A stretch of DNA of 64,000 bases from Spinacia oleracea (taxonomy: Eukaryota; Streptophyta; Magnoliopsida; Caryophyllales; Amaranthaceae): NCBI RefSeq assembly GCF_020520425.1, contig NC_079491.1, positions 8,171,143 to 8,235,142 on the forward strand, in the 5' to 3' direction. Positions 10,396 through 21,833 of the stretch are shown piece by piece. Below the pieces are notes generated by a model. That model ran no database searches. It was not told the origin of the DNA and saw only the letters and a list, made by a program, of their open reading frames with translations. The position numbers were made by a program, and so were the translations under genes. Every line of letters begins with the position of its first letter. Positions within the stretch are counted from its first letter, which is position 1.

Positions 10396-10661
10396 CTCCC
10401 TCTGTACCTTAATACTCGCACTGTTTTGACTTTTTGCATTATTCACATAATTTACTTTGACCCTATTTTATTTCTAGTATAGGAAAACAAATGTTAGTAT
10501 ATAATATATTGTTGGCTTCATTTTAATATGAAATATATATTTTCAAAATATTAATATTTTTATAAGTTTTTATAATATGTAGTTAAAGATATTGTTGGTC
10601 ACATTTGTACATTGACAAGTGTGTCAGTCAAAACGGTGCGAGTATTAAGGGACGGGGGGAG
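10396..10661 (+). mobile_element. Stowaway-like MITE, family A copy 1 (266 bp)
   Basis: It begins ctccctctgtaccttaat and ends ttaagggacggggggag, flanked by TA on both sides, as expected for mariner/Stowaway insertions. The interior (tttgaccctattttatttct, gttggcttcat, ataatatgtagttaaagata) is shared with copies at 13095, 27260 and, inverted, 43304. Non-autonomous. Confidence 0.9.
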
Positions 10662-11346
10662 TATATATTAATTTTTAAAATACAAATACATTTAATTAAT
10701 AAAACTCATGCATGCTGAAAACACATTGATGGGGTTTTACTTTTACTCTGCAAAAAGCTCAAAAATCTTTGTCCAAAAATAAATGTCCATACTCCATACA
10801 TAGTCGAGCATGATTCACTTAAATTAAAATCACCTAAAAAGTGATATTGGTATATGCTTCAAAAGAAAGATACAATTATAATAGTGGTGTTCCTGCAATT
10901 TTAATGTGAAAAGAGATATGTTTTGGTTTTACATACCAAAGTTTTTATTTCCTTTTTCCATAAATCATCTGACAAAAGTTGAAATGATATGGTGCACTTT
11001 AAGGTAACAGATTTAAAGTACTTTTTTTAAGTTTTATTTTTGCTAGAAAGAAACTTCTAGGAATGTAAAATAAATTGTTTTTAATCGATAAAATATTGCT
11101 TTATCTTCGTTTTCTTTTAAAATAAATATTAAAAATATATTTATTTAATGAAATTTATTTTAATATAATTTGCAAGAGAAACTGAATTGGATAATATTAT
11201 GGAGCATTAACAGAAAGAGCAGTACATTGAATGAAATAGGCACTGATTGAGTGGTTAGAATCTGATGAGATATTGCTTTGTTTTTCATATAATTGCATCT
11301 AGTAGTTGTTTTATACATGGTACGTACTTGTAACAAAATTGCATAA

Positions 11347-11484
11347 TTAAGATTTTGCAACCTCAGACTTTGGAGGTTGGTCATGACTCCATGATACACT
11401 ATATTCACAGCCAATAATAATGTGTGACTGATAATTGATTAAATGATATGTTTGGGATTATTAACAACTTTGTATCACATGTAT
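11347..11484. repeat. Dispersed repeat, copy 2 of the 7291-7455 segment
   Basis: Same order of blocks as copy 1: a gcaacctcagactttgg start, the tgactgataattgattaaat block and a ggattattaacaactttgta end. It lacks about 27 bp present in copy 1. No coding content. Confidence 0.7.
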
Positions 11485-11687
11485 TTTCGCAATGCCAACT
11501 AGTTTAGTTGGCAACATAGAAAAATGATATAATTTTTTGAATTCTCACAATTTCTTGGTCCAGTATCTGAGGGCTAGGCACTTGGATAAATGGGGTAAGA
11601 AAAAGGGATCCCCAACCTGCCCCAAGCACATATCCTTACTAGGCAAGATATGAACCTCGAATCTCAGGAGAATCTAAGGTATGAACC

Positions 11688-11975
11688 TTATTAAAGGACC
11701 AACTTAACCAAAAGCTTATGTTGATGGTTGAAGCCCCAATATTAGTTTTATACTCTATCACGCCCCCTCACATGAAAGCCCTTTGGGCTTGAAGTGTGGA
11801 TGCAACATAGGTCTCCTCATACCTAGCGCGAAATATTCCACTTTCAAATGAGGGGTGGATGAGATTTGAACCCGTGACCTTTGCGTCACGTTGGCTCTGA
11901 TACAATGTTAAAGGACCAACTCAACCAAAAGGTTAAGCTGATGGTTGAAAGCCGAATATTAGTTTTATATAACCA
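11688..11975 (-). mobile_element. TRIM (miniature LTR retrotransposon), 288 bp
   Basis: Two direct repeats of about 70 bp (11688-11760 and 11906-11975) share aaaggaccaact.aaccaaaag, gatggttgaa and aatattagttttata. Read on the minus strand, the right repeat ends ...TTTAACA. TTGTATCAGAGCC follows at once, close to the initiator-Met PBS TGGTATCAGAGCC. The purine tract GTGAGGGGGCG lies directly before the other repeat. So LTR, PBS, PPT and LTR are in correct order around an interior of about 145 bp with no coding capacity. The target-site duplication is not recognisable, suggesting age. Confidence 0.8.
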
Positions 11976-12852
11976 ATTAGTAAGTCAAACTTTAATTTGT
12001 ATTACTTTTGGACCCCACCTGATTAAGCGATTTTATTACGGTTGATGAGCCCGGTGATGCCTCAAACATATTTTTTTTAAGTCTAAATCTTATACACCTT
12101 TACGCCATTTCAATGATTTGGTCATGTCTTTTCATTTTTGAAGGTAAATGTTAGTTAGCTTGAGAATAATTTGTAAAGAAAACGTCTCTTAATAACAAAC
12201 TTAATTAAAGGTTATATTTTGTTAAAAAGAAATTGATTCAATTATGTGCCTATCTTGGCTGGCGAATGCACTTGTGAGTTGTGACTTGTGTAGTTGTGTG
12301 GTCCAAATAGGTTCCATACATGGTCAACCGTCAATGGCCCATCAATGTTTCACAATATCTTGTAATAAAGGGCAAGTTTATGCAATTATCAAATTATTTA
12401 CTGATTTAAATTGAATTGGTTATACTATAAACCATAACATATTAACATTTTGATTTGAACTTGGCGAACTATCCATCAAATAATGAAGAAAGGCTCGTGT
12501 TTGGTAAGGTGGTGTAGTACTGTAGTGTCTACGCTCCTATTTTATAAACAATCTGAAGTATCTATTCATATATGGGTCATGAAAGTCGTGTTTTGTCATG
12601 TCTACTTGCTATCTACTATGCTAGAAATTCAAATATGTACAGGAAACAACCTCTTCCTAACAATAAGGGTAAGATTAAGGTTAAGGTTAAAGGTTGTGTA
12701 CTTGTGTATATAATTAAATATTCCTCATACCATACAGAACGGGATTCTCATACATACACTTAATGCGGCTTTTTTTATCCACATATGGGCTGAAGACTTG
12801 ATGTCCTTTAGGCTTAAAACCTCAATTATTTTACACAAATTTTTATTTATAA

Positions 12853-13094
12853 GTGGTGTACAATAAACATTGTACGCCGTAGTAAAAGTTAACTCAAATG
12901 CTTAAAAGTTACCCCGGTATATGTAAAAGTTGTATATTTCTTAGTGATAATTTTTTTCATTTTAATACTCCGTAAGAATTATTCCTTCAAAATCATTAAT
13001 AATATACTCTGTATATAGGTAACTATTTAGCCCTTTAAAATGTTTCTCCATCAACTTTTTTTTCCTTCCATAATATACAAAAATTAATAAAATA
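12853..13094. other. AT-rich interval with a possible palindromic MITE end
   Basis: The phrase gtgtacaataaacattgtac (12853 on) is near-palindromic. It resembles the right end of the 8664-8900 MITE and, loosely, gtgtacagtttatgtatac near 13797. It may be the outer end of an older element into which the MITEs at 13095 and 13369 inserted. No gene. Confidence 0.3.
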
Positions 13095-13360
13095 CTTCCT
13101 CTGTCCCTTAATACTCGCACGGTTTTGACTTTTTGCACTATTCATAAAATTCACTTTGACCCTATTTTACTTCTAGTATATGAAAACAAATGTTAGTATA
13201 TAATATATTGTTGGCTTTATCTTTATACGAAATATATATTTTCAAAATATTAATATTTTTATAAGTTTTTATAATATGTAGTTAAAGATATTGGTGGTCA
13301 AGTTGTGCATTGACAAACGTGTCCACTCAAAACGGTGCGAGTATTAAGAGACGGAGAGAG
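13095..13360 (+). mobile_element. Stowaway-like MITE, family A copy 2 (266 bp)
   Basis: It begins cttcctctgtcccttaatac and ends ttaagagacggagagag, with TA on each side. Same length and interior as the copy at 10396. Non-coding. Confidence 0.9.
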
Positions 13361-13368
13361 TATGTTAT

Positions 13369-13751
13369 CAATTGTGGCTTACCCTTAGCCCACTCTTAAA
13401 GAGAGAGAAAATTTAAGAGTTACCTCTTAAAAAATAAGAGCTAACTCTTAACTACCTCTTATTTAGAGGTTGATTGTGACTTCCAATATCTGATGAGGTG
13501 AAAAAATAAGAGTGGGGATGAGGTGGAAAAATTTGATGTATTTTGGTTGCATTTTATAATAAAAATAAAATTAAAAATATTAAAAATAAAATTAAAAATA
13601 TTAAAAAACTATATATATAAGAGGTAGTGTTTAAGAGATAGTCTATTTCTTGGTGTTTTTGGTAACTAACTCTTGTTAAGAAGGAGTGATGAGGTGTACA
13701 AGGAGAGATATTAAAAGGGGGCAAATTAAGAGTGAGCCTACAGTTGATGCT
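13369..13751. mobile_element. Probable MITE with short imperfect TIRs
   Basis: The left end atcaattgtggctta...cactctta mirrors the right end taagagtgagcctacagttgat. The interior contains several cctcttaa/ttaagagg phrases in both orientations. There is no coding sequence and no clear target-site duplication, so the superfamily is undecided. Confidence 0.5.
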
Positions 13752-14229
13752 TAGAAGTTAAGAAAATGTGGATAAAAGTTAATAGAAATGAATAAGTGTA
13801 CAGTTTATGTATACAAAACCTTTTAATAGTATATTTTTTTACGGGTACCTTTTGATAAATCTAAGTATTTAACCCTTATACTTGTCATAAGTTTGCCATC
13901 CCTGATAATTGAATAGATTCAAAATTTCACAGCAGGAAGATAAGAAAGAAAGAAATAAATAAAGTGACAATTATTTCCAAACAAAAGGGCAATAAAATCC
14001 TGGATGATGTTCTGTCTTATACTTCGTATATGCAATATAATCTTCTGAAAGGATTAAAGAATGATCTCAAAACATCCTCTCCATCCTCTTTGGTTTCTGA
14101 AATCTAAGGCACAATTCTGAATGTTACGTTTATTTGCCAAACCAACATATTGGGACCTACTATTGTCCCATGAATTAGTTGTACACTTGTTCTCCCTCAT
14201 CTTATTTTACGGATTATTCTTGTATGAAC

Positions 14230-14563
14230 CTGGTCCACAATAATATTATCGTGGACCCAAATTTAGTAGTTTACTCTAGCACCCTTTTACGTACATAGTG
14301 ACCTTTATATTCACATAGAGACTACAATATACATTGAACACCATTACACCAATTTTCTTAGACATAGTAACCATTTTTTGAATCAAAGTAACCCTATGTT
14401 TGTAAAGAGAATAGTGACATAAAATCACATTATTCAAACACACCATTTACTAATGACACCAATTTGACATTTTTTCATAATAATTTTAATAAATACGTCA
14501 AAATAAAGTAGAATCAAGTTAATTTGTTTAGGCATGGTCCACAATAAATTTAGTGTGGACTAG
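14230..14563. mobile_element. MITE with self-palindromic termini
   Basis: The left terminus ggtccacaataatattatcg + tggacc and the right terminus ggtccacaataaatttagtg + tggac are each hairpin-forming and are inverted copies of one another at about 80 percent. The interior of about 270 bp is AT-rich with several catagtaacc/agtgac phrases. Non-coding. The architecture matches the palindromic-ended elements at 8664 and 25527. Confidence 0.55.
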
Positions 14564-14760
14564 CTCAATTTAAGAATTAGTGATATAGGGAACTAGCTAC
14601 TAGTTGAAATGAATAAAGGTTTTTAAGATATTTTTTTACAAATAATAAAAATAACTTGTCTTAAACAATATACTTCGTACGAAGTAATATTCTTAAATTA
14701 TCAACAGGGAACATCGTCCAAACCACATTCATTAGTTCTCAGTTAGATACAAGCTAGGGA

Positions 14761-14940
14761 TTTTTTTTTTTTTTTTTTGGGTGTTACCACACGGTTTACC
14801 CTTATGGCTAATCCGGATTCAAAGTGAAACATGGATGGATAAGTTATAGTCCCCTCCCAATTATTGTTGCGGGGAATCGAACACGCGGTCCTTCCTACCA
14901 AGTTCAGGCCCAATCACCCCTGAACCAACAGACAATTGGT
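14761..14940 (-). mobile_element. tRNA-derived SINE, family 2, copy 1
   Basis: Read on the minus strand it starts accaattgtctgttggttcag (A-box region), carries a B-box-like GTTCGATTCC and ends in a run of 18 A. A copy of the same family lies at 60591-60764. The TSD is not convincing here. The layout (Pol III boxes, then body, then poly(A)) is that of an Au-type plant SINE. Confidence 0.75.
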
Positions 14941-16586
14941 GGATTCATTTCTTTAGATATACCAAACAAATAATAATACGGAGTAGTACAAAATAACATT
15001 ATATTTTTCCTCTTTTTTGGTTTCCATTAATTCTATTGCCTTTTTAACAAAACATGCACTTAAGTAGATTAGATTATTATTGTTTGTAGTTTAAGTAGAA
15101 GTCGATAGGATTGACTAAGAATTCAAAATAGAATTGAGAGCATTTTCAAAATAATCCTACCAAATTAAATGGGAGTTGAACCAATTAGCCAATTACATGT
15201 TGACATTTTACATGCTATTTATTGCTTTGTTGTTTTGTACTTACAAAATATCTAGGTGGATCTTTGTGTTGTAAGAAATTAAACCCTAGGAAGATTGGCT
15301 ATCTCTTGGCAGATCTTCAAAGATTATGAATGCATATTCAAACTTCAAACTATATATGTTCATACCACATATATAGTAATGAGAGTACTAACTTCTTTTC
15401 ACACTAAATCCACTTATTTCGAACTCATTGTCCGAACTTAAACTTATCTAGTAATACGTGTGAGTACTTCGTATGTAAGAAGTAATACGGAGTACTTCGT
15501 AATATTATTAGAATTTTATGTTCTTCGAACTTGAACTTGTCTGATAAGCGCGCTTATAATACACGTACGAACATGGAATCACCCAACTTAAACTTGAAAT
15601 TAACTTAATGTACATATACTCGTTAATGAAATTTCATGAGATTGAAATTGCGCAACACTTACAGAAACAAATAAGTATTTCCTTCTAATTACTAATAAGA
15701 TCAATCAATAATGAGAGAATTGAATTAAGCTTAGAACCTTTTCTCAATACCCTCCAAATAAACAAATTATTAAAGAAAAAAGCTTTAATTATACGAGTAA
15801 TTTGTGAAATACAATTAGTTGTATGGTGAAAACTCGTAATCAAGGAAGTGAAATTAACTGCATTAAATAGCAAGATTCTCTGGCATCACATCTGTGTAGA
15901 GTTATAATGCAAACAAATTTTACAAGTCACGCAAACTTAATTAATTAAGCACATAAATCAAGAGAACTACCTTTTCAATATTAATTAGGGGTAATTAATA
16001 CATTTTAGAAGCCGACCATAAAATAAAAAATAAAAAAATAAAAGCAAGTGTTTAGAATGATACAATAATGTCAGAAAGGTTAGTTGGTATGAGGTTGGAT
16101 ACTGAACTTGATGATCAGGCACACGTGTAACTTCTTTGTTTAAGTCATCATATCACTACTACACTTTGAACTAGACTATACTAACAGTTTTTAAGACATA
16201 ATTAAGATAATTAATAGTCTAATCTTAATGAAGGATCGAAAGATAAAGTATAGAGAATCTGAAGGTATTATGCTTAGGTTATTCATACTTGCACATGATG
16301 ACACTTGAAACATGAGAATTATGGTCCTAATTAGCACTCAAAGTGTATGTGTCTATGTGTTACTCTATTTTTTTTTAAATTTTTTTTTTTAAATATAGTG
16401 TAAGGAGAATCGAAGAACTAATTAACTCTATTAGATAGGGAACTCTTGCAAGTTAAATTTAGTTTTCTTTTTAAGTTCGTGACATATCATCATGACATCG
16501 TGTAGAGATGTTGATTAAGAGACTCAGAATTTAAAGTACTCCTTTGAGAGTTTGAGGGTGTATTCTATTGACATGACTTTCACCTA
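14941..16586. other. AT-rich stretch without recognised genes
   Basis: Only short ORFs with no protein character. Small repeated phrases occur (gaacttgaacttgtct / gaacttaaacttatct near 15430-15540), but no bounded element could be defined. Confidence 0.5.
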
Positions 16587-16929
16587 GGGTGCGTTCTATA
16601 TATTTATCTGATTTTCACTTGTTTTTCTGAACTTTTCTTAACTTATATGAACTTATTAGAATTGTCAAAACTTATTTTAGTTATAAATTGTATTTGAACA
16701 ACCCTTATTATTCATGAACTTATCTTATCTGAACTTATGTGAACTTATTTTTCCTAAAATAAGTGAAACTAAGGTGAACAAAATACAATCTTATTTTCTG
16801 AACTTATTAGAACTTATCAAAACTTATGTTGGTTATGACACTTTATTTCCTGAATTTATCTTATCTGAGCTTTATCTAAACTCATTTTTTATGAAATAAG
16901 TGGAAATGAGATGAATGGAATATAACCTT
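16587..16929. mobile_element. Possible MITE with gaactt-rich interior
   Basis: The left end agggtgcgttctat...tttcactt resembles the inverted right end aagtggaaatgagatgaatg + gaatataacctt. The interior repeats tctgaacttattagaactta and related phrases at 16629, 16726 and 16799. Boundaries and TSD are uncertain. Confidence 0.45.
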
Positions 16930-17552
16930 AAATAACTCATTATCAACTTTCATAATCGCCTATTAAACTAAAAACAAAAAGAAACATAGAAATTCTATCT
17001 ATAATCAAAATTATCATAGGAAATGCGACAATGATTTTTCGGATATCGTAAAAAATACAATTATAGTACTCGTTTGACTATAAACTTTGGAGGTAGGGAC
17101 TATGGACTAGGCTGGGAGTAAGGAAAGTACTCCGTAGCAGATCTTAGGTTTGCTATCACACTCATTAGTCATTCGTTAATCATGCAATTTAGTTTAAGAA
17201 AATGTGACCCACCTAATTAGTAATTACCACTAAATAACAATTAATTAAGAAAAAAGGAGCTAAAAAGCAATAAAGTACACATGCTCTAGTCTAGACTCTA
17301 GTTATCTAGTGCCTACTAATTATAGTTCATGTGGACGAGGGCTTGATTAATTAGGAAATGACCTAATCCTAATTAATAGGCTATTTGGCGCAAAAAATAG
17401 GCTATAGCTACATATAGGTTATACCTAAAACTGACCGAGTCAAACATCTACTTCTCCTTCTCCACAGTCCACACCCTATGACATGCATCTAGCAATATAG
17501 CTAGGTTATTCAGAATATTACAGTAGATCATTTCATTACTCCTTCACGGACA

Positions 17553-18041
17553 GAGGAAGTAAAAATCCCATGCTGTGATGTATCACCAAAAACATAACAC
17601 CAACAAAGAGACAAAATAGAGAAAAGACAAAACTGCTTGCTGTCATATTTTTTTGGACCGATTATGGATCGAACAAATGATGTAATGGTACAAAAAATGA
17701 AATGAAATGGTATTTTTTAAGTAAGAATGACATTTTGTAAAAAAACAAATGGTGTTTTGTTAAAAAATGGTACTTGTTTTTTAAAGAATGGTACATTTTA
17801 AAAGAAAATGGTACTTGTTTTTTAAAGAATGGTACATTGTAAAAGAGAAATTGTAGTTCATGTCACTTTCTCTCTCCTCTTTTTCTGTCATTCTCTTCTC
17901 TTTTATTTATTAATTTTGTCCTTTTCCTATTGTCCTACTCATTTTGTCATATTCCTAATTTGTTTGATGTTGGTGTAAATTTACGAAAATACCCCTGTGA
18001 GGTATTATGAAATACCTCACAGGCTGCCGCTACGCCAACCT
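17553..18041. mobile_element. 489-bp insertion of unknown type nested in LINE copy 1
   Basis: The 11-bp direct repeat cttcacggaca occurs at 17542-17552 and 18042-18052. Removing the insert plus one repeat restores an uninterrupted LINE frame (TPSRTWDEHALALVVPP), so this is a genuine insertion. The interior has an AT minisatellite of ttaaagaatggtac phrases, a ctctctcctc tract, and near its end a perfect 13-bp stem (17993-18022: cctgtgaggtatt / aatacctcacagg). An 8-11 bp duplication would suit a Mutator-like element, but no convincing TIRs were seen. No coding capacity. Confidence 0.65.
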
Positions 18042-18828
18042 CTTCACGGACATGGGATGAACATGCTCTTGCTTTAGTGGTTCCTCCTTCAGTAGTTCAA
18101 GTCATCAAAGGTATTCCATTACCTATTACGAACTTATTAGATCAACCATGTTGGGGTCTTTCTAGTAACGGAAATTTTACAGTTAAATCGGCCACTTGGT
18201 TAGCTCATAATGCTATTCCTCATGTTAAATGGGAATACCACTGGATTTGGAAGCTAGATATTTCCCCTAAGTTAAAAACTTTTTTATGGCAACTTTTGCA
18301 CAATGGTCTACCTACAAGAGATAACCTAGTATATAGAAGTATTGACATTCCTATTAGTTGCCCTTTCTGCGGCTCTCAAAATGAAACTCAAGATCACCTC
18401 TTTCTCCGTTGCCCCAATCCGTTGGCTAGGTACGCACCTTCAAGAAACTTCTATTTTTTCTTTTTTCCGAAATATACGCAATAATGTCAGTCTCCCAATT
18501 ACGAAAATAATTACTTCCTTCCGGAGCATTTGGAAAATGCGAAATGCAGTTATTTTTAAAAACGCCTCATTCTCAGCTATAGGACTCTATACTAGAGCTT
18601 TTAAGATTTTTAACGAATGGAAAACTCGCACTTGTTTCGACTCTTTGAATTCACGCTCAATAAACAGTACTCCTAAAAGTTCTTATCGTTCTATCCAAGT
18701 TTCTTGGATGCCACCTGCCATAGGAACATTCAAACTTAACTTTGACGGCCCTGTTCGCCAGTTCGCCACAACTTAGCTGCAGCAGGTGTTGTAATTAGAG
18801 ACCATCTTGGAAACAATATTGCTAGTCG

Positions 18829-19107
18829 CACTACAAGAATTTGTATCTTTAACGACAACCTAATTACGACGGGTCAAAAATCCCGTCGTAAAAGCCTTTT
18901 GCGACGGGGCTAACAACCAAACAATGACGGGGATAACCGTCGCAAATGTCTTTTACGACGGGTTTACGACAAATTTATGACGGGATTTCTATTAACGACG
19001 GTCCCCTTTTATGACGGGTTCGCGACAGGAAATCCCGTCGTTAATCAACGATTATTGGCCTTTCGCGACGGGATTTCCCGTCGTTAATAGTACCATTTCT
19101 TGTAGTG
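18829..19107. mobile_element. CACTA-type MITE (279 bp)
   Basis: It begins CACTACAAGAA and ends TTCTTGTAGTG, the classical CACTA terminus, and is flanked by the 3-bp duplication tcg. The interior carries many inverted acgacggg / cccgtcgt subterminal motifs, the usual arrangement of transposase-binding repeats. It interrupts the RNase H segment of LINE copy 1 and is therefore younger. No coding capacity. Confidence 0.9.
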
Positions 19108-19459
19108 TCGGTCTTTCAATCTGGGGGCTACTCCCCCTTTTCTTGCAGAAGCTATTGCACTTCGCAATGGATTACTACTGGCAATAGAAAACAATATTCG
19201 ACATATTCTCATTGAGGGATATAATTTACTTATAATTCAGATTTTGCAACAAAGAGCTCTGTGTCCATGGAAAATACAACTGTTTATGGATGACATAAAA
19301 CATCTGCTCTTTAATTTCGATACCCATAATTCGAGACATGTGTATCGAGAAGCTAACCGCACTGCTGATTACGTAGCATCCATTGGTCATCACATTAATA
19401 GTCAATTAGATATTGATCCTTTTGTAGACAATAAATTTTCTTATTTTCTTACCTTAGAT

Positions 19460-19498
19460 AAGTTAGGATATAGTCTTGAGAGAAGACTATCCTAACTT
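19460..19498 (+). other. Stem-loop at the LINE 3' end
   Basis: The arm aagttagg.atagtctt pairs with aagactatcctaactt around a gagag loop: 16 bp with a 2-nt bulge. The inner 8 bp and loop are identical in the second LINE copy (19913-19933). In stringent-type LINEs the reverse transcriptase recognises a 3' stem-loop, which is the likely role here (inference). Confidence 0.65.
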
Positions 19499-19563
19499 CT
19501 GTATACCTTTCCTTTACAAAAAAAAAAAGCTAGGTTATTCACAAGCAATCATGCTCTACTGGT

Positions 19564-19970
19564 CGAACTTACAATCTTAATTGATACTTATTCTCCACTT
19601 CTCGCTGAAGCAATGGCTATTCGTAATGGTCTTTTGTTAGCCATTGAAAATAATGTTCATCGTGTTTATATCTAAGGTGATAATTTATTGATCATTAATA
19701 TTTTGCAGGGTCAAGTTCAGTGTCCGTGGAAGATTCAAGTGCTGATGAAAGATGTCAAACAACTTTTGAATCATTTTTCTAGTTTTTCTTCTCGCCATAT
19801 CTATCGAGAAGCAAATCGTGCATCAGATTATGTTGTCGCTTTAGGTCATCACATCCAGACTCATCAAGACATTGATCCATAGTTCCATACACAAATGGTC
19901 AATTTTTTCGGTATAGTCTTGAGAGAAGACTATCATAACTTTATTGTATCTTTTCAATAATAAAAAAAAT
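19564..19970 (+). mobile_element. 5'-truncated LINE copy 2 (407 bp)
   Basis: It is flanked by an imperfect 15-bp duplication (tcatgctctactggt at 19549-19563, tcatgctttactagt at 19971-19985) and ends in an A-rich tail. It encodes only the end of RNase H (LAEAMAIRNGLLLAIENN..., SRHIYREANRASDYVVALGHH), with one in-frame stop near 19672. The 3' hairpin is conserved. Same family as copy 1, whose insertion site lies only 8 bp upstream of this copy's left duplication. Confidence 0.85.
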
Positions 19971-20952
19971 TCATGCTTTACTAGTGATAAATGAACTACT
20001 TAAGATTAAATCTCGTCTATATAAATTATAATTGGTCATGGTTGGTGATTAACAGTTAAATTAGTTGGTTTAACTAGCTGTTAGCTAGTAATATTAGCTG
20101 GTTTGACTAACTGTCTAAAGTAGCCGCTTATATAAAGGGTTTGTCTGTACATTTAGATAATATTAGGACACAGTGCTAACATTGAGTTACAATATGTCTA
20201 TCTAAAATAAAAAAAATATTTGAGTTTGGGCCCCGACCCGTCGATCAGGACAAATTTGTCATTTTACACCTATTTCTTCAAACCTCTAATGCAAAAAGCT
20301 TCTATATTGAGATTCTTTTCTAGAATTTTCATCTCAAAACTTTCTTTCAAACATCTCATAACCATACATTTCTATTAACTTGTTAAAATGATCAAATCAT
20401 TCACTTAAAAATACCTCTTTTTCTTCTAACCTCTCATCACTAAACACCCCAATATTTTTTCTTTAAAAACGGCTCTTCGTACATCACAAGACTGAAAGTA
20501 GATAATTGTAATGTAAGGAAGTGTTATAAGCGTAGGGGTACATAAAATTAGTGTCAGTGAAATATTAATTAGGATATGCAGGTAAGAGTGTCTGACAGCT
20601 GAGCTGGGTAAGCTCAAGCAATTGGTTGATCTGTATAATTTTTGTTTTTACAAGGCCCAACAACCAATTGGCAATGCATAAAGACACAAATGACATGGTC
20701 CCTTTTCTTAATTAAGTCAAATAATTAACACTAACAAGTCTCACAAAGTATGCCAATTGTACGAATACACAACACAAAATATATTATTCAAACAATAATC
20801 TATTAATATAGGAGTAGTACATTATCATGATTACGATATTGTTTAATAACCATAATATTCTTATTCATATTCATATAATCTTATTCATATTCATACTCAT
20901 ACTAATTGAATTATATTATAAGCTTCAGATATGTATGCTCCGATTTCCACTA

Positions 20953-21275
20953 TCTATACTAATATATTGAAGACGTTTCTATGCAAATATGTTATGCCAC
21001 GTGACGCTTTCGATTCTCTTTCAATTTGACACATGTCATTCCATATTATTCACATATAATAACCCAAAACTTCATGATTTGTACACTAATAACTTATCCG
21101 GTTGGCTATATCATGTTACAAGCTATATTTTGCAACAAAAAATTATAAATGACAACAGAATAAAGAACAATTATTTTAATAAAAAAAATGATAGTTATTT
21201 TTTGCAAAATTCATAGTTATACTTATACAACTATACAAGTAATTACTCAGGACACCGCCTCCGCACAAAAACTAG
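20953..21275 (+). mobile_element. Short non-autonomous Helitron (about 323 bp)
   Basis: After an A it begins TCTATACTAATATATTGAAG, contains the same CCACGTGACGCT block as the 7226 end, and ends ACTAG before T at 21276. The 3' hairpin is weak (aggacaccgcct), so the right boundary is less certain than the left. No gene. Confidence 0.5.
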
Positions 21276-21326
21276 TGTAGTCCTTAGTTCTAGTGAATTT
21301 TTCACAGATAAAAAAACTACTTTATA

Positions 21327-21686
21327 TTCCCTCCGTCTCTTTTGGTTTTTTACGTTTTCCTTTTTGGGTATTTCAAAATGTTCTTTACATTTCCTTTTAT
21401 ATTATCACATAAATTAAATGACTTATTATTCTATCAAAATTTGTGTCCAATTATTATTTTAACCAATTAAATTCACCGGGACATTAAAAATTTCACACTT
21501 TTCCATTGAGACATTAAATTTTTCTCATTTCCCAATATCAGAATTTTGATAAAAGTGAAAACATTATAAATAAACGTAATTTATCTTGTTTAAATAAAAA
21601 AAATCGAGGAATCCCGATGCAAATTAATTAATCGTTAAAACGCGTGAAAAATACAAAACGTAAAAAACAAAAAGAGACGGAGGGAG
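21327..21686 (+). mobile_element. Stowaway-like MITE, family B (360 bp)
   Basis: It begins ttccctccgtctcttttggt and ends caaaaagagacggagggag, with TA on both sides. Inner repeats tttttacgttttcc and aaaacgtaaaaaac extend the TIRs to about 35 bp. The interior is AT-rich and non-coding. Confidence 0.85.
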
Positions 21687-21833
21687 TACGTAATAGCCGT
21701 AGAAGTCAATATAAGAAGTAGCTGAGGAGTAATCACTTAATTATGTTCCTATTTTAAAATAACACGGAGTTTAAAAACCAGGGGAGTCCAATAAATCGAT
21801 GTATGAAACCCTGATTAAGGTTGCCTATGTAAA

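Larger units (their letters stand above)
17513..19528 (+). mobile_element. 5'-truncated LINE (L1-type) copy 1 with two nested insertions
   Basis: A 13-bp target-site duplication, gctaggttattca, flanks the copy (17500-17512 and 19529-19541). The 3' end is a run of 11 A. After removal of two later insertions (17553-18041 and 18829-19107), about 1.23 kb of ORF2 3' portion remains. It reads NITVDHFITPSRTWDEHALA, a zf-RVT segment (CPFCGS...HLFLRCP at about 18360-18420), a linker, then an RNase H domain (FKLNFDGPV..., AEAIALRNGLLLAIE..., SRHVYREANRTADYVAS). Frameshifts near 18430 and after 18760 make it non-functional. The reverse transcriptase catalytic part is absent through 5' truncation. An 8-16 bp hairpin closes the coding end (19460-19498). 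Confidence 0.9.

Noticed and set aside
12660..12700. Interstitial telomere-like repeat (aaggttaaggttaa)
   Set aside because: The unit does not match the plant telomere TTTAGGG and repeats only about three times.
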